A DNA stretch of 64,000 bases from Variovorax sp. MHTC-1 (lineage in GTDB: Bacteria; Pseudomonadota; Gammaproteobacteria; Burkholderiales; Burkholderiaceae_C): NCBI RefSeq assembly GCF_003984645.1, contig NZ_RWKI01000005.1, forward strand, positions 1 to 64,000, read 5' to 3'. The translations under genes were made by a program, and so were the position numbers. Below the pieces are notes generated by a model that saw only the letters and a list, made by a program, of their open reading frames with translations, made no database searches and was not told the origin of the DNA. Shown here in pieces: positions 54,728 to 63,678 of this stretch (its first letter is position 1; each line of letters begins with the position of its first letter).

Positions 54728-55594
54728 CTATTCGAACCTGTTCTCGATGGCGCCGATGCCGTCGATCTCGATGCGCACCCGGTCGCCGGATCTGAGCCAC
54801 TGCGGCGGCGTCTGGCCCATGCCGACGCCGGCCGGCGTGCCGGTGGCGATCACGTCGCCCGCATGCAGCGTGATGCCGCGCGAGCAGGTCTCGACGAGCG
54901 TCGGGATGTCGAAGATCATGTCTTTCGTGAGTCCGTCCTGGCGCAGCGCGCCGTTGACCCAGCCGCGCACGCGCGTGGCGCGGCCGTCGAGCTCGTCCGC
55001 GCTCACGATCCACGGCCCCATCGGGCAGAAGCCGTCGAAGCTCTTGCCCAGCTCCCATTGCTGATGGCGCATCTGCACGTCGCGCGCGGTCACGTCGTTG
55101 ACGATGGTGTAGCCGAACACATGGTCCATCGCACGCGAGCGCGGGATGTCGCGCCCGCCCCGGCCGATGACCACGGCCAGCTCCGATTCGTAGTCGATCT
55201 GCACCGAGATGGCGGCCGAGGGCAGGCGCACCACATCGTGCGGCCCGACCACGCATTCGCCCAGCTTGCCGAAGACGATCGGCCACGGGTCCTTTTCGGG
55301 CATGGTCTCTCGGAACACGGTGCTCGCGAGCTCGGTGGCGTGCGCGCGGTAGTTGCGCCCGATGCAGAACAGGCTGCGCAGCGGGCGCGGCAGCGGTGCG
55401 CGCAGCGTGACGACTTCAACGGGCAGCCGAGCGCCGGAAGGCTGCGGCAGCGGCTCGTCGCGGGCGAGCGCCTGGATCAGGGGCAGGGCGCCCAGCGATG
55501 CGTCGCGCACGGCCAGCGGCGTGGCCTCACGCCCGTCCGGCGAGATCGTGCCCACGTGATCGCGTCCGCCCCAACTCCAGCTGGCCAAGCGCAT
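54728..55594 (-). CDS. Fumarylacetoacetate-hydrolase family protein
   Basis: A 288-aa FAH-fold enzyme. Metal and substrate motifs are CIGRNYRAHATE, DYESELAVVIGRGGRD, GYTIVNDVTARDVQ and TGTPAGVGMG. Members hydrolyse, decarboxylate or isomerise 2-oxo acids made from aromatic rings. I start at 55594 (MRLASW), which has GGAG 9 nt upstream and is the usual family start; an ATG at 55612 is possible. It is the first gene of the catabolic island and is divergent from tetR with a palindrome between. Confidence 0.93.
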   Translation of the reverse strand: MRLASWSWGGRDHVGTISPDGREATPLAVRDASLGALPLIQALARDEPLPQPSGARLPVEVVTLRAPLPRPLRSLFCIGRNYRAHATELASTVFRETMPEKDPWPIVFGKLGECVVGPHDVVRLPSAAISVQIDYESELAVVIGRGGRDIPRSRAMDHVFGYTIVNDVTARDVQMRHQQWELGKSFDGFCPMGPWIVSADELDGRATRVRGWVNGALRQDGLTKDMIFDIPTLVETCSRGITLHAGDVIATGTPAGVGMGQTPPQWLRSGDRVRIEIDGIGAIENRFE

Positions 55595-55667
55595 CGCATT
55601 TGTCTCCGTCATGTCCCGCGGTTCTTGCCGGTGACACCAGCCGCCTCGAGATCAGGGAATTGCCATT

Positions 55668-55687
55668 TTTGAGACTTGCGTCTCAAA
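55668..55687. promoter_or_regulatory. Perfect palindrome: candidate TetR operator
   Basis: TTTGAGAC (55668-55675) and GTCTCAAA (55680-55687) are perfect inverted repeats around TTGC. They lie in the 171-nt gap between the divergent FAH and tetR genes. TetR proteins bind such 16-20 bp palindromes, so this is the probable operator for both directions. Confidence 0.7.
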
Positions 55688-55765
55688 TCGGGATCGGTGC
55701 ATCATACGTGCCGACCTCAGACCTTCACAAGTGAAGCCAAGCCCTTCCGGACCCGTACAAACCCC

Positions 55766-56473
55766 ATGGCGCGACTGAAGCACAAGCTGAGCGAACCCCC
55801 GCTGCCGCCCGAGCGCGGCGTCAAGGCCGCCACCTTCAAGCTCCTGCTCGACACCGCCATGGACATCATTCGGCAGGACGGCCACATCCCTTCGGTGGCC
55901 GAGGCGGCGGCGCGCTCGAAGGTGTCGCGCGCCACGGCCTACCGCTACTTTCCGAGCCGCAGCGCATTGGTCACCGCGGTGATCGACAGCTCGCTCGGGC
56001 CGGTGCGCAAGCTCGCCTCCGACAACCCGAGCGGCCGCGAGCGGGTGCACGAACTGTTCGTCCAGACCTTTCCGCGCTTCAAGGAATTCGAGGCCCAGCT
56101 GCGTGCGGCCGCGCAGCTGTCGTTGGAGCAATGGGCGCTCGAGCGCGCCGGCCTGCTGGAGGAGGAACCCTATCGGCGCGGCCACCGCGTGCGCATCCTC
56201 CAGCATGCGATCGAGCCGCTAGCGCCCCAGTTGCGGCCGGCCGTGCGGGACCGGCTGCACCATGCGCTGTCGGTGGTCTACGGCATCGAGCCCTATGTGA
56301 TCCTCAAGGACATCTGGGGCTTGCGCGACCGCGAGGTCGAGCGCACGGCGCTTTGGATGGCCGATGCGCTGATCGATGCGGCGCTGCGCGAGTCCGACCA
56401 GAAGCAGCCGGTTCCGCGCCCAGCCCGCGTGAACGGTGCGAAGGCCGTCGCGGCCGCGGCAAAGCGGCGCTGA
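55766..56473 (+). CDS. TetR-family regulator
   Basis: A 235-aa repressor. The N-terminal helix-turn-helix is HIPSVAEAAARSKVSRATAY and RYFPSRSALVTAV follows, the TetR pattern. The C-terminal ligand domain is helical (EFEAQLRAAAQLSLEQWALE) and a basic tail ends KAVAAAAKRR. It faces the catabolic island and is probably its repressor, relieved by a pathway substrate. A kynurenine-formamidase-like hydrolase gene follows 14 nt later in the same direction. Confidence 0.95.
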   Translation: MARLKHKLSEPPLPPERGVKAATFKLLLDTAMDIIRQDGHIPSVAEAAARSKVSRATAYRYFPSRSALVTAVIDSSLGPVRKLASDNPSGRERVHELFVQTFPRFKEFEAQLRAAAQLSLEQWALERAGLLEEEPYRRGHRVRILQHAIEPLAPQLRPAVRDRLHHALSVVYGIEPYVILKDIWGLRDREVERTALWMADALIDAALRESDQKQPVPRPARVNGAKAVAAAAKRR

Positions 56474-56487
56474 GCGCGAGGGCCATC

Positions 56488-57372
56488 GTGCGCCGCCCAT
56501 CGCCCGCCTGGTTCGATGCGCAGTACAACAACCGCGCGCGCATTCCGGAGCATCCGTCGATCCTGAAGCATTGGGCCGATGCCTCGGCCAGGGCCTACGA
56601 GTTGCCCGGCTGGGTGTGCGATCTCGCATACGGCGATGACGCCAGCGAGCGACTCGATGTGCATCCGGCCTTGCGTCCCGGCGCGCCGGTGCTGGTGTAC
56701 ATCCACGGCGGCTACTGGCGCGCGCTGGACAAGCGCGACCAGAGCTTCGTGGCCCCGCCCTTCGTCGATGCCGGGGCGATGGTGGTGCTGGCGAACTACG
56801 CGCTGTGCCCGGCGGTCGGCATCGAGCACATCGTGCTGCAGCTGGTGCAGGCCTTGGCCTGGGTGTATCGGCATGCGGCGGAACACGGCGGGGATCCCGA
56901 GCGCATCGTGGTGGCCGGCCACTCCGCCGGAGGACACCTGGCGACGATGCTGCTCGCCTGCGATTGGCGCGCCGTGGCGTCTGACCTGCCTGCGGATCTG
57001 GTGAAGTCTGCGTTGGCTATTTCAGGCCTCTACGAGCTCGAACCGCTGCGGCACGCGCCCTTCCTGGCTACGGACGTCCGCCTCGACGCCGCGTCGGCCC
57101 TGCGCCTGAGCCCGGCTGCGCTGCTGCCGCCGCCGCGCGGATCGCTGGCGACAGTGGTCGGCGGCGACGAGAGCGAGGAGTTCCAGCGGCAGGCTGCGCT
57201 GATCTCGCAAGCGTGGGGTCCGCGCGTCGTTGCCGCGGAGCGCGTTGCACGGCGCAACCACATGGACGTGCTCAACGAACTTGCCGACCCGCGTTCGACG
57301 ACGCACCGGCTGGCCTTGCAACTGCTGGGACTGCTCAGTCCTCCACAAAGGCTTCTTAGCGCTTCGCCTTGA
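56488..57372 (+). CDS. Alpha/beta hydrolase, kynurenine-formamidase-like
   Basis: A 294-aa hydrolase. The start DAQYNNRARIPEHP, YGDDASERLDVHP and HGGYWRALDKRDQSF (oxyanion at about 73-77) are typical of arylformamidase-like esterases, and GHSAGGH holds nucleophile Ser146. I chose the GTG at 56488 with GAGGG upstream because no ATG is near. It is co-oriented with tetR and may act on an amide or ester inducer of the catabolic island. The last residues meet a terminator region. Confidence 0.9.
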   Translation: MRRPSPAWFDAQYNNRARIPEHPSILKHWADASARAYELPGWVCDLAYGDDASERLDVHPALRPGAPVLVYIHGGYWRALDKRDQSFVAPPFVDAGAMVVLANYALCPAVGIEHIVLQLVQALAWVYRHAAEHGGDPERIVVAGHSAGGHLATMLLACDWRAVASDLPADLVKSALAISGLYELEPLRHAPFLATDVRLDAASALRLSPAALLPPPRGSLATVVGGDESEEFQRQAALISQAWGPRVVAAERVARRNHMDVLNELADPRSTTHRLALQLLGLLSPPQRLLSASP

Positions 57373-57477
57373 TCGAAGGCAAGAGCACGGTGCCCGGCAG
57401 CGCCCGCGCCAGCGCCGCCGCCAGCACCCGGCCGATAGCGGCCTTGATCCTCGTCAGGCGTGTTGACGCGCAACGAA

Positions 57478-57501
57478 AAAAGGCTCCCGAAGGAGCCTTT
57501 T
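57478..57501 (-). terminator. Rho-independent terminator of the RRM gene
   Basis: AAAAGGCTCC and GGAGCCTTTT form a 10-bp stem with a CGAA loop. On the minus strand a run of T residues follows. It lies 31 nt beyond the stop codon of the RNA-binding-protein gene and may also serve the convergent hydrolase transcript. Confidence 0.88.
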
Positions 57502-57531
57502 CATCGACGCTGTGAAGCGTGCGCTATGTGC

Positions 57532-57942
57532 TTAGTAGCCGCCGCGACCACCGCCGCCGCCGCCGTAGCCGCCACCGCCGCTGCGATTGCCGCCACCGCC
57601 GCCGCCGCCGTAACCGCCGCCGCCGCCACCACCGTAGCCGCCACCGCCGCCGCTGCGGCCACCGCCGCCGCCGAAGCCGCCGGGCGAACGGGGCTCCATC
57701 GGACGGGCTTCATTGACGGTCAGGCTGCGGCCTTCGAGGGATTGGCCATTCAGGCCTTCGATGGCTGCGAGCGCTTCCGCGTCGCTGCTCATTTCGACGA
57801 AGCCGAAGCCCTTGGAGCGACCGCTGTCGCGTTCCATCATGACCTTGGCACTGGCGACCGAACCGTACTGGCCAAAAGCCTGTTCGAGTGTGTCGTCGCG
57901 CACGGAGTAAGCGAGGTTGCCTACGTAAAGTTTCTTGCCCAT
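57532..57942 (-). CDS. Glycine-rich RRM RNA-binding protein
   Basis: A 136-aa protein with one RNA-recognition motif: RNP2 KLYVGNLAY at residues 4-12 and RNP1 KGFGFVEM at 44-51. The C-terminus (about 85-136) is almost pure Gly with Arg, Tyr and Ser. Such proteins resemble cyanobacterial Rbp and plant GRP cold-inducible proteins. The gene is flanked by its own promoter (58081-58109) and terminator. A hairpin can cover its ribosome site, suggesting regulated translation. Confidence 0.96.
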   Translation of the reverse strand: MGKKLYVGNLAYSVRDDTLEQAFGQYGSVASAKVMMERDSGRSKGFGFVEMSSDAEALAAIEGLNGQSLEGRSLTVNEARPMEPRSPGGFGGGGGRSGGGGGYGGGGGGGYGGGGGGGNRSGGGGYGGGGGGRGGY

Positions 57943-57944
57943 GG

Positions 57945-57989
57945 AGGGACTCCTAATTCAAACCAACAAAACAAAGCGATGGAGTCCCT
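57945..57989 (-). promoter_or_regulatory. mRNA leader hairpin that can sequester the RRM gene's ribosome site
   Basis: On the minus strand AGGGACTCC (57989-57981) and GGAGTCCCT (57953-57945) are perfect 9-nt complements with a 27-nt AT-rich loop. The Shine-Dalgarno AGGAG is at 57954-57950 and overlaps the 3' arm. The pairing would block it, so folding could switch translation with temperature or protein binding. Confidence 0.6.
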
Positions 57990-58080
57990 GTATCACAACA
58001 AACTAAAGCAGCGCTGTGGCGCGAAACTGACCGATCACCGGATCACGTCTTTGGCAGAAAAAATGCCAGGACGCCCCGGT

Positions 58081-58109
58081 ATTGTCGTTCACTATTGAGA
58101 ATTTGTCAG
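58081..58109 (-). promoter_or_regulatory. Promoter of the RRM gene
   Basis: On the minus strand -35 CTGACA (58109-58104) and -10 GACAAT (58086-58081) are 17 bp apart in an AT-rich patch. Transcription would begin about 130 nt before the start codon. The promoter is inside the gap to the DUF3820 gene. Confidence 0.6.
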
Positions 58110-58127
58110 AAATGCTTTTTGTAAGGG

Positions 58128-58343
58128 TTAACGCGGCCTTCGCAGCGGATCCAGCAGGCCCTTCAACCCGTTGTGGTCGATCTCGTGCATCAGTGCCAGC
58201 AGGCGGCCGATCTCGCCCTTGGGAAAGCCCTCGCGCGCGAACCACTGGAGGTAGTTGCCGGGCAGGTCGGCGATCACGCAACCTTTGTGCTTACCGAAGG
58301 GCATTTCGAGCCTCACCAGGCGTTCGAGGTCATCGGGCGACAT
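58128..58343 (-). CDS. DUF3820 family protein
   Basis: A 71-aa protein. The motif MPFGKHKGCVIADLPGNYLQWF is cut here to MPFGKHKGCVIADLP plus GNYLQWF; this is the DUF3820 hallmark. Its role is unknown; family members have been linked to virulence regulation. The ATG at 58343 is divergent from the helicase gene across 40 nt. Confidence 0.9.
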   Translation of the reverse strand: MSPDDLERLVRLEMPFGKHKGCVIADLPGNYLQWFAREGFPKGEIGRLLALMHEIDHNGLKGLLDPLRRPR

Positions 58344-58383
58344 GCTGGCTATGCTCCTTCACTTGTCTTCACCTTCCTCATTC

Positions 58384-59628
58384 ATGCCATTCAGCTCTCT
58401 GGGCCTCGATCCTGCCATGGCGCGCGCCGCAGCCGACAAGGGCTATGCCGCGCCCACCGCCATCCAGGCCGCGGCCATTGCGCCGATTCTGCAGGGCCGC
58501 GACATCCTGGGCGCGGCCCAGACCGGTTCCGGCAAGACGGCCGCCTTCTCGCTGCCGCTGCTGCAGCGGCTGGCGGGCGAGCGCCCGGACGCGCCGCGCC
58601 GGCTGCGGGCGCTGATTCTGGTGCCGACGCGCGAACTCGCGGCGCAGGTCGGTGAATCGATGCGCGGCCTGGCACGGCATCTGCCGGCGCCGGTCAAGAT
58701 CGCGGTCGCGTTCGGCGGCGTCTCCATCAATCCGCAGATGATGGCGCTGCGCGGCGGCGCCGACGTCATGGTCGCCACGCCGGGCCGGCTGCTGGACCTG
58801 GTCGACCACCGCGCGCTCAGGCTTTCCTCGGTATCGATGCTGGTGCTCGACGAGGCCGACCGGCTGTTCGATCTCGGCTTTGCCGACGAGCTCGGGCGCA
58901 TCCTCGCGCTCTTGCCGGCGCAGCGCCAGAACCTGCTGTTCTCGGCCACCTTCCCGGCCGCGGTGCGCTCGCTGGCCGAGGGCCTCCTGCGCGAGCCGGT
59001 CCGCATCGAGGTGCAGGCCGAAGCAGCCGAAGCGCCCGCCATCCTGCAGCGCGCGATCGAGGTCGATGCCGGGCGGCGTACGCAGCTGCTGCGTCACCTG
59101 GTCCAGCACGAGGGCTGGGCGCGGGTGCTGGTTTTCGTCGCCACCAAGCATGCGGCCGAGATCGTGGCAGACAAGCTGCGCAAGGCCGGCATCGATGCCG
59201 AGCCTTTCCACGGCGTGCTGAGCCAGGGCAAGCGCACGCAGGTGCTGGCCGACTTCAAGGCTTCGAGGGTCAAGGTGGTCGTGGCCACCGACCTTGCCGC
59301 GCGCGGCATCGACGTAGTGCAGTTGCCGGCGGTGGTGAACTACGACTTGCCGCGTTCGGCCGTCGATTACCTGCACCGCATCGGGCGCACCGGACGTGCC
59401 GGCGAGAGCGGCGTGGCGCTGAGCTTCGTGAGCGCGGACAGCGAGGCGCATTTCCGGTTGATCGAAAAGCGCCAGGGCCTGAACGTGCCGCGCGAGCGGG
59501 TGGCTGGCTTCGAGCCGGCAGAAACTCGAGCGAGCGCAAGAGCACAGGACGGCACCGGCGGCATCAAGGGCAAGCGCCCGAGCAAAAAGGACAAGCTGAG
59601 GGCGGCCAAGGCATCCTCTTCTTCATGA
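58384..59628 (+). CDS. DEAD-box RNA helicase
   Basis: ATP-dependent RNA helicase of 414 aa, RhlE-type in size. Q motif YAAPTAIQ, Walker A AQTGSGKT (residues 45-52), motif Ia PTRELA, TPGRLLD, motif II DEADRL, SAT, DLAARGID and HRIGRTGR are all present. The C-terminus is short and basic (KGKRPSKKDKLRAAK), suitable for RNA binding. It probably unwinds RNA in ribosome assembly or decay. Its stop overlaps the convergent acyl-CoA dehydrogenase end by 6 nt. Confidence 0.97.
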   Translation: MPFSSLGLDPAMARAAADKGYAAPTAIQAAAIAPILQGRDILGAAQTGSGKTAAFSLPLLQRLAGERPDAPRRLRALILVPTRELAAQVGESMRGLARHLPAPVKIAVAFGGVSINPQMMALRGGADVMVATPGRLLDLVDHRALRLSSVSMLVLDEADRLFDLGFADELGRILALLPAQRQNLLFSATFPAAVRSLAEGLLREPVRIEVQAEAAEAPAILQRAIEVDAGRRTQLLRHLVQHEGWARVLVFVATKHAAEIVADKLRKAGIDAEPFHGVLSQGKRTQVLADFKASRVKVVVATDLAARGIDVVQLPAVVNYDLPRSAVDYLHRIGRTGRAGESGVALSFVSADSEAHFRLIEKRQGLNVPRERVAGFEPAETRASARAQDGTGGIKGKRPSKKDKLRAAKASSSS

Positions 59629-60783
59629 CTGCGGCGGCCGCTTCGCGATCCCCATGGTCTTGGCCAGGATGACCAGCATCACCTCGTCGGCGCCGCCGCC
59701 GATCGAGGCCAGCCGGCCATCGCGGTACAGGCGCGACACACGGTTCTCCCAGGTGAAGCCCATGCCGCCCCAGAACTGCAGGCAGGTGTCGGCCACTTCG
59801 CGCGTGAGGCGGCCGCACTTGAGCTTGGCCATGGAGGCCAGCGCGGTCACGTCCTCGCCCTGCACGTGGAGGTCGCAGGCGCGGTAGGTCAGCGCGCGCA
59901 GCGCTTCCACCTCGGTCTGGAGCTCGGCCAGCTTGAACTGCACCCACTGCTGGTCGGCCAGTGTGCCGCCGAAGAGCTTGCGCTGCTGCGCCCACTCGAT
60001 GGTGTCGGTGATGCAGGCCTCCATCGGTTCGAGCGAGCTGGCGGCGCACCACAGGCGCTCCTCCTGGAACTGCTGCATCTGGTAGACGAAGCCCTGGCCT
60101 TCCTCGCCGATGCGGTTGCGTTGCGGCACGCGCACGTTGTCGAAGTAGATGAGGCCGGTGTCGCTCGAGTGCATGCCGATCTTCCTGATCTTCTTCGCCT
60201 TTTCGATGCCGGGGCTGTCCATCGGCACGATGACCAAGGACTTGTTCCTGTGCGCCGGCCCGTCGCCGGTGTTGACCAGCATGCACATCCAGTCGGCCTG
60301 CAGGCTGTTGGTGATCCACATCTTCTGCCCGCTGATCAGGTAGTCGCCGCCGTCCTTGCGCGCATGGCTCTTGAGGCCGGCCACGTCGCTGCCGGCGCCG
60401 GGTTCGCTGACGCCGATGCAGCCCACGGTTTCGCCGGCGATCGCGGGTGCGAGGAACTCGCGCCGCAACGCGTCGCTGCCGAAGCGCGCGAGCGCCGGCG
60501 TGCACATGTCGGTCTGCACGCCGATGGCCATCGGCACGCCGCCGCAGCGCACATGGCCGAGCGCTTCGGCCAGCGCCATCGCGTAGGAGTAGTCGAGCCC
60601 GGCGCCGCCGTACTCCTCCGGCTTGTTGAGCCCCAGCAGGCCGAGCGCGCCGAGCTTCCTGAACACCTCGTGCGCGGGAAAGCTCTCCGCCGCTTCCCAC
60701 GCGTCGACATGCGGGTTGATCTCCTCGTCGATGAAGCGCCTGAGCGTCTTCTGGATCTCGAGGTGCTCGTGGGTGTACTGCAT
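59623..60783 (-). CDS. Acyl-CoA dehydrogenase
   Basis: Flavoprotein of 386 aa. Motifs are GVSEPGAGSDVAGLKS, KMWITNSLQADW, MHSSDTGLIYFDNVRVP and the C-terminal GGMGFTWENRVSRLYRDGRL, all typical of FAD-dependent acyl-CoA dehydrogenases. The catalytic base is not certain from reading. It has no obvious operon partner: it is convergent with the helicase and upstream of the MHYT gene. Chain length unknown. Confidence 0.95.
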   Translation of the reverse strand: MQYTHEHLEIQKTLRRFIDEEINPHVDAWEAAESFPAHEVFRKLGALGLLGLNKPEEYGGAGLDYSYAMALAEALGHVRCGGVPMAIGVQTDMCTPALARFGSDALRREFLAPAIAGETVGCIGVSEPGAGSDVAGLKSHARKDGGDYLISGQKMWITNSLQADWMCMLVNTGDGPAHRNKSLVIVPMDSPGIEKAKKIRKIGMHSSDTGLIYFDNVRVPQRNRIGEEGQGFVYQMQQFQEERLWCAASSLEPMEACITDTIEWAQQRKLFGGTLADQQWVQFKLAELQTEVEALRALTYRACDLHVQGEDVTALASMAKLKCGRLTREVADTCLQFWGGMGFTWENRVSRLYRDGRLASIGGGADEVMLVILAKTMGIAKRPPQS

Positions 60784-60829
60784 GCCTCACTCTAGGCGCG
60801 CGGCCTGGCGCACCGCTTGCGCAAACTGG

Positions 60830-61591
60830 CTATGCGTGCGCCGTGGCCCGTGGCGAGCTGTCGATCGCGCGGCCTGTCACCACCCAGAGGATAAAGATCA
60901 GCACGATGCCGGCGATGCCGAACACGCCCAGCCCGATGTTGCTGCCGCCGACGGCGAAGGCGCTGGGGGCCGTGGGCGCGATGCAAACCATGCTGGCCGC
61001 CGTCATGCCGACGTAGTGCATCGAGCAGACGGCGACGCCCATCACGGCGGCCGCCACCACCTGGTGCGTCAGCTCGGTCAGGTTGAAGGCCAGCCACAGT
61101 GCCGAGGCGGCGGCGATGACGGCGATGGCGAAGGAGCCCGCCACGATGTTCCCATCGAGGCTCATCGTCGCGCGCAGACTCATCGCGAACATGCCCATGT
61201 AGTGCATCACGCAGACGCCCACTGCCGCCAGCAGGCTGCCGGCGACCCAGCCCTTGGCGTTGAAGCGCTTGCCGCCCGCCAGGTACAGGGCGATGCCGGA
61301 AATGACGATCGCGGCCACCAGCGAGAGGACGGTCAAGGGCAGGTTGTAGGCAATGGGAATGGGCAGGCGGTAGGCCACCATGCCGATGAAGTGCATCGAC
61401 CAGATGCCGATGCCGCCCAGGGCCACGGCGCCGGAGGCCAGCATGGCGAAGTCCACAGTGCCGTCGGCACGGACCATCTTTCTTGCGCACAGAAGGGCGA
61501 GCAGCGAGCCGAAGAACGAAATCACGTACGAGAGCACCACCGTCCCGAGGGCGTATTTCGGAGTCAGCAATTGGCCGATGAGGGGGTCCAT
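60830..61591 (-). CDS. MHYT-domain membrane sensor
   Basis: A 253-aa inner-membrane protein. Three MHYT-like motifs are seen: SMHFIGM, VMHYMGM and SMHYVGM, each near the end of a membrane helix, and seven helices in all. MHYT domains are proposed to bind copper and sense oxygen, CO or NO. No enzymatic output domain is attached, so the signalling partner is unknown. The start is the ATG at 61591 after GGAAGGAAAG. Confidence 0.93.
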   Translation of the reverse strand: MDPLIGQLLTPKYALGTVVLSYVISFFGSLLALLCARKMVRADGTVDFAMLASGAVALGGIGIWSMHFIGMVAYRLPIPIAYNLPLTVLSLVAAIVISGIALYLAGGKRFNAKGWVAGSLLAAVGVCVMHYMGMFAMSLRATMSLDGNIVAGSFAIAVIAAASALWLAFNLTELTHQVVAAAVMGVAVCSMHYVGMTAASMVCIAPTAPSAFAVGGSNIGLGVFGIAGIVLIFILWVVTGRAIDSSPRATAHA

Positions 61592-61814
61592 GACTTTCCT
61601 TCCAAGAAAAACCAAGAAAGGTCGGTCCACGTGAAAGACCGACGCGGCGCCCGAGGGGCTGCGCCAGTCTGTAACAACTGTTTCTGTAAGTAAATTAAGC
61701 GCTTGTTACTCAGATCGATGCCGGCGTGTGACTTATTTCCGCTTTCGCCGCGCTTGAAGGCCGGCGGTGAGCCGGTGCCCATCCCGGACCTCCCCCAGAT
61801 GGGGAGGGAGTAAG

Positions 61815-62642
61815 TCAGGCCCTGAAGCGCTTTCTGGTCAAGGCCAGCGCGACCCAGAACGATGCGACGGTGTAGACCACCAGCACCACCGCATGCCGCC
61901 ACCACTCCGCCGGCCACTGATCCATGAACAGCGGCCTCACCAGCGCCACCGCATTGGCAAGCGGCAGCCAGTCCGCCAGCATCCGCACCGCGCCCGGCAG
62001 CTGCTCCAGCGGAAAGAACACGCCCGAGAGAAACATCATCGGCGTCATGAACAGCGTGAAGTAGTAGGTGAAGAAGTCGTAGCCCTTGGCGAGCGCATTG
62101 AAGATCAGCGCGATGCACGAGAAGGTGACGCCCACGCCCGCCAGCACGAACCAGGCGGCCAGGAGCTTGGGGCTGTGGCTGATGCCGAGGCCCAGCATCA
62201 CGAACAGGATCGCGGTGGTCGTGAAGATGGCCTTGAAACCGGCCCACAGCATTTCGGCCAGCACCACGTCGTCGAGCCCCACGGGGGCATTCATGATGCC
62301 GTCCCAGGTCTTCTGCACATGCATGCGCGAGAAGGCCGAGTACAGCGCTTCGAAGGAGGCCGCGTTCATCGAGCTCATGCAGATCGAGCCGCTGGCGAGG
62401 AACAGGATGTAAGGCACGCTGGTGCCGTTCACCTCGACCTGGCCGACCAGTGCGCCCATGCCGTAGCCGAACGCCACCAGCCAGATCAGCGGCTCGGCGA
62501 TGTTGCCGATCAGGCTGGGGATCGCGAGCTTGCGCCAGACCAGCAGGTTGCGCAGGAACACCGGCCACCAGCGCATCGAGAGCTCGGGGGCGCGCCAGAC
62601 CGAGGGCGCCGCGGGCAGTGTCGTATCGATCGTCGTGCTCAT
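61815..62642 (-). CDS. ABC-2 type permease (NodJ-like)
   Basis: Inner-membrane export permease of 275 aa with six hydrophobic segments. The motif PLIWLVAFGYGMGALVGQV and FLSGVFFPLEQLPGAVRMLA are typical of NodJ-type ABC-2 permeases. It follows the ATPase gene by 65 nt including an interspersed repeat. Together they form a small exporter, for example of an oligosaccharide, lipid or drug. A CCTCCCCC-type repeat lies beyond the end. Confidence 0.93.
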   Translation of the reverse strand: MSTTIDTTLPAAPSVWRAPELSMRWWPVFLRNLLVWRKLAIPSLIGNIAEPLIWLVAFGYGMGALVGQVEVNGTSVPYILFLASGSICMSSMNAASFEALYSAFSRMHVQKTWDGIMNAPVGLDDVVLAEMLWAGFKAIFTTTAILFVMLGLGISHSPKLLAAWFVLAGVGVTFSCIALIFNALAKGYDFFTYYFTLFMTPMMFLSGVFFPLEQLPGAVRMLADWLPLANAVALVRPLFMDQWPAEWWRHAVVLVVYTVASFWVALALTRKRFRA

Positions 62643-62647
62643 TGGGT

Positions 62648-62704
62648 AACCTCCGCGCTCTGCGCTGCGGTGCCATTCGACCAGGGGGCGGCCCGGCGTC
62701 TCAT
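62648..62704. repeat. Interspersed repeat (AACCTCCGCGCT type), copy 2
   Basis: The element starts AACCTCCGCGCTCTGCGCTG and ends GGCCCGGCGTCTCAT. It shares ends with 19922-19975. It fills the gap between the ATPase and permease genes of the exporter. Confidence 0.6.
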
Positions 62705-62707
62705 GCT

Positions 62708-63643
<936 letters not shown>

Positions 63644-63678
63644 CGCGGCATTGTGGCGCAAGCGGGCAGCGCCTCGCT

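Noticed and set aside
51116..55672. Open frame of 1518 codons on the plus strand
   Set aside because: It is antisense to five recognised genes and has the repetitive AVHHRQ/DR-rich look of a shadow frame.
57357..57471. Possible C-terminal remnant on the minus strand (ending LPSIKAKR, stop TAA at 57359-57357)
   Set aside because: About 35 codons with no start and no recognised family; it overlaps the hydrolase end and a terminator, so it cannot be supported as a gene.
57501..57713. Ala/Val-rich and Arg-rich frames over the glycine-rich tail
   Set aside because: They are other readings of the Gly-codon repeat at the end of the RRM gene, which has a real RRM domain in frame.
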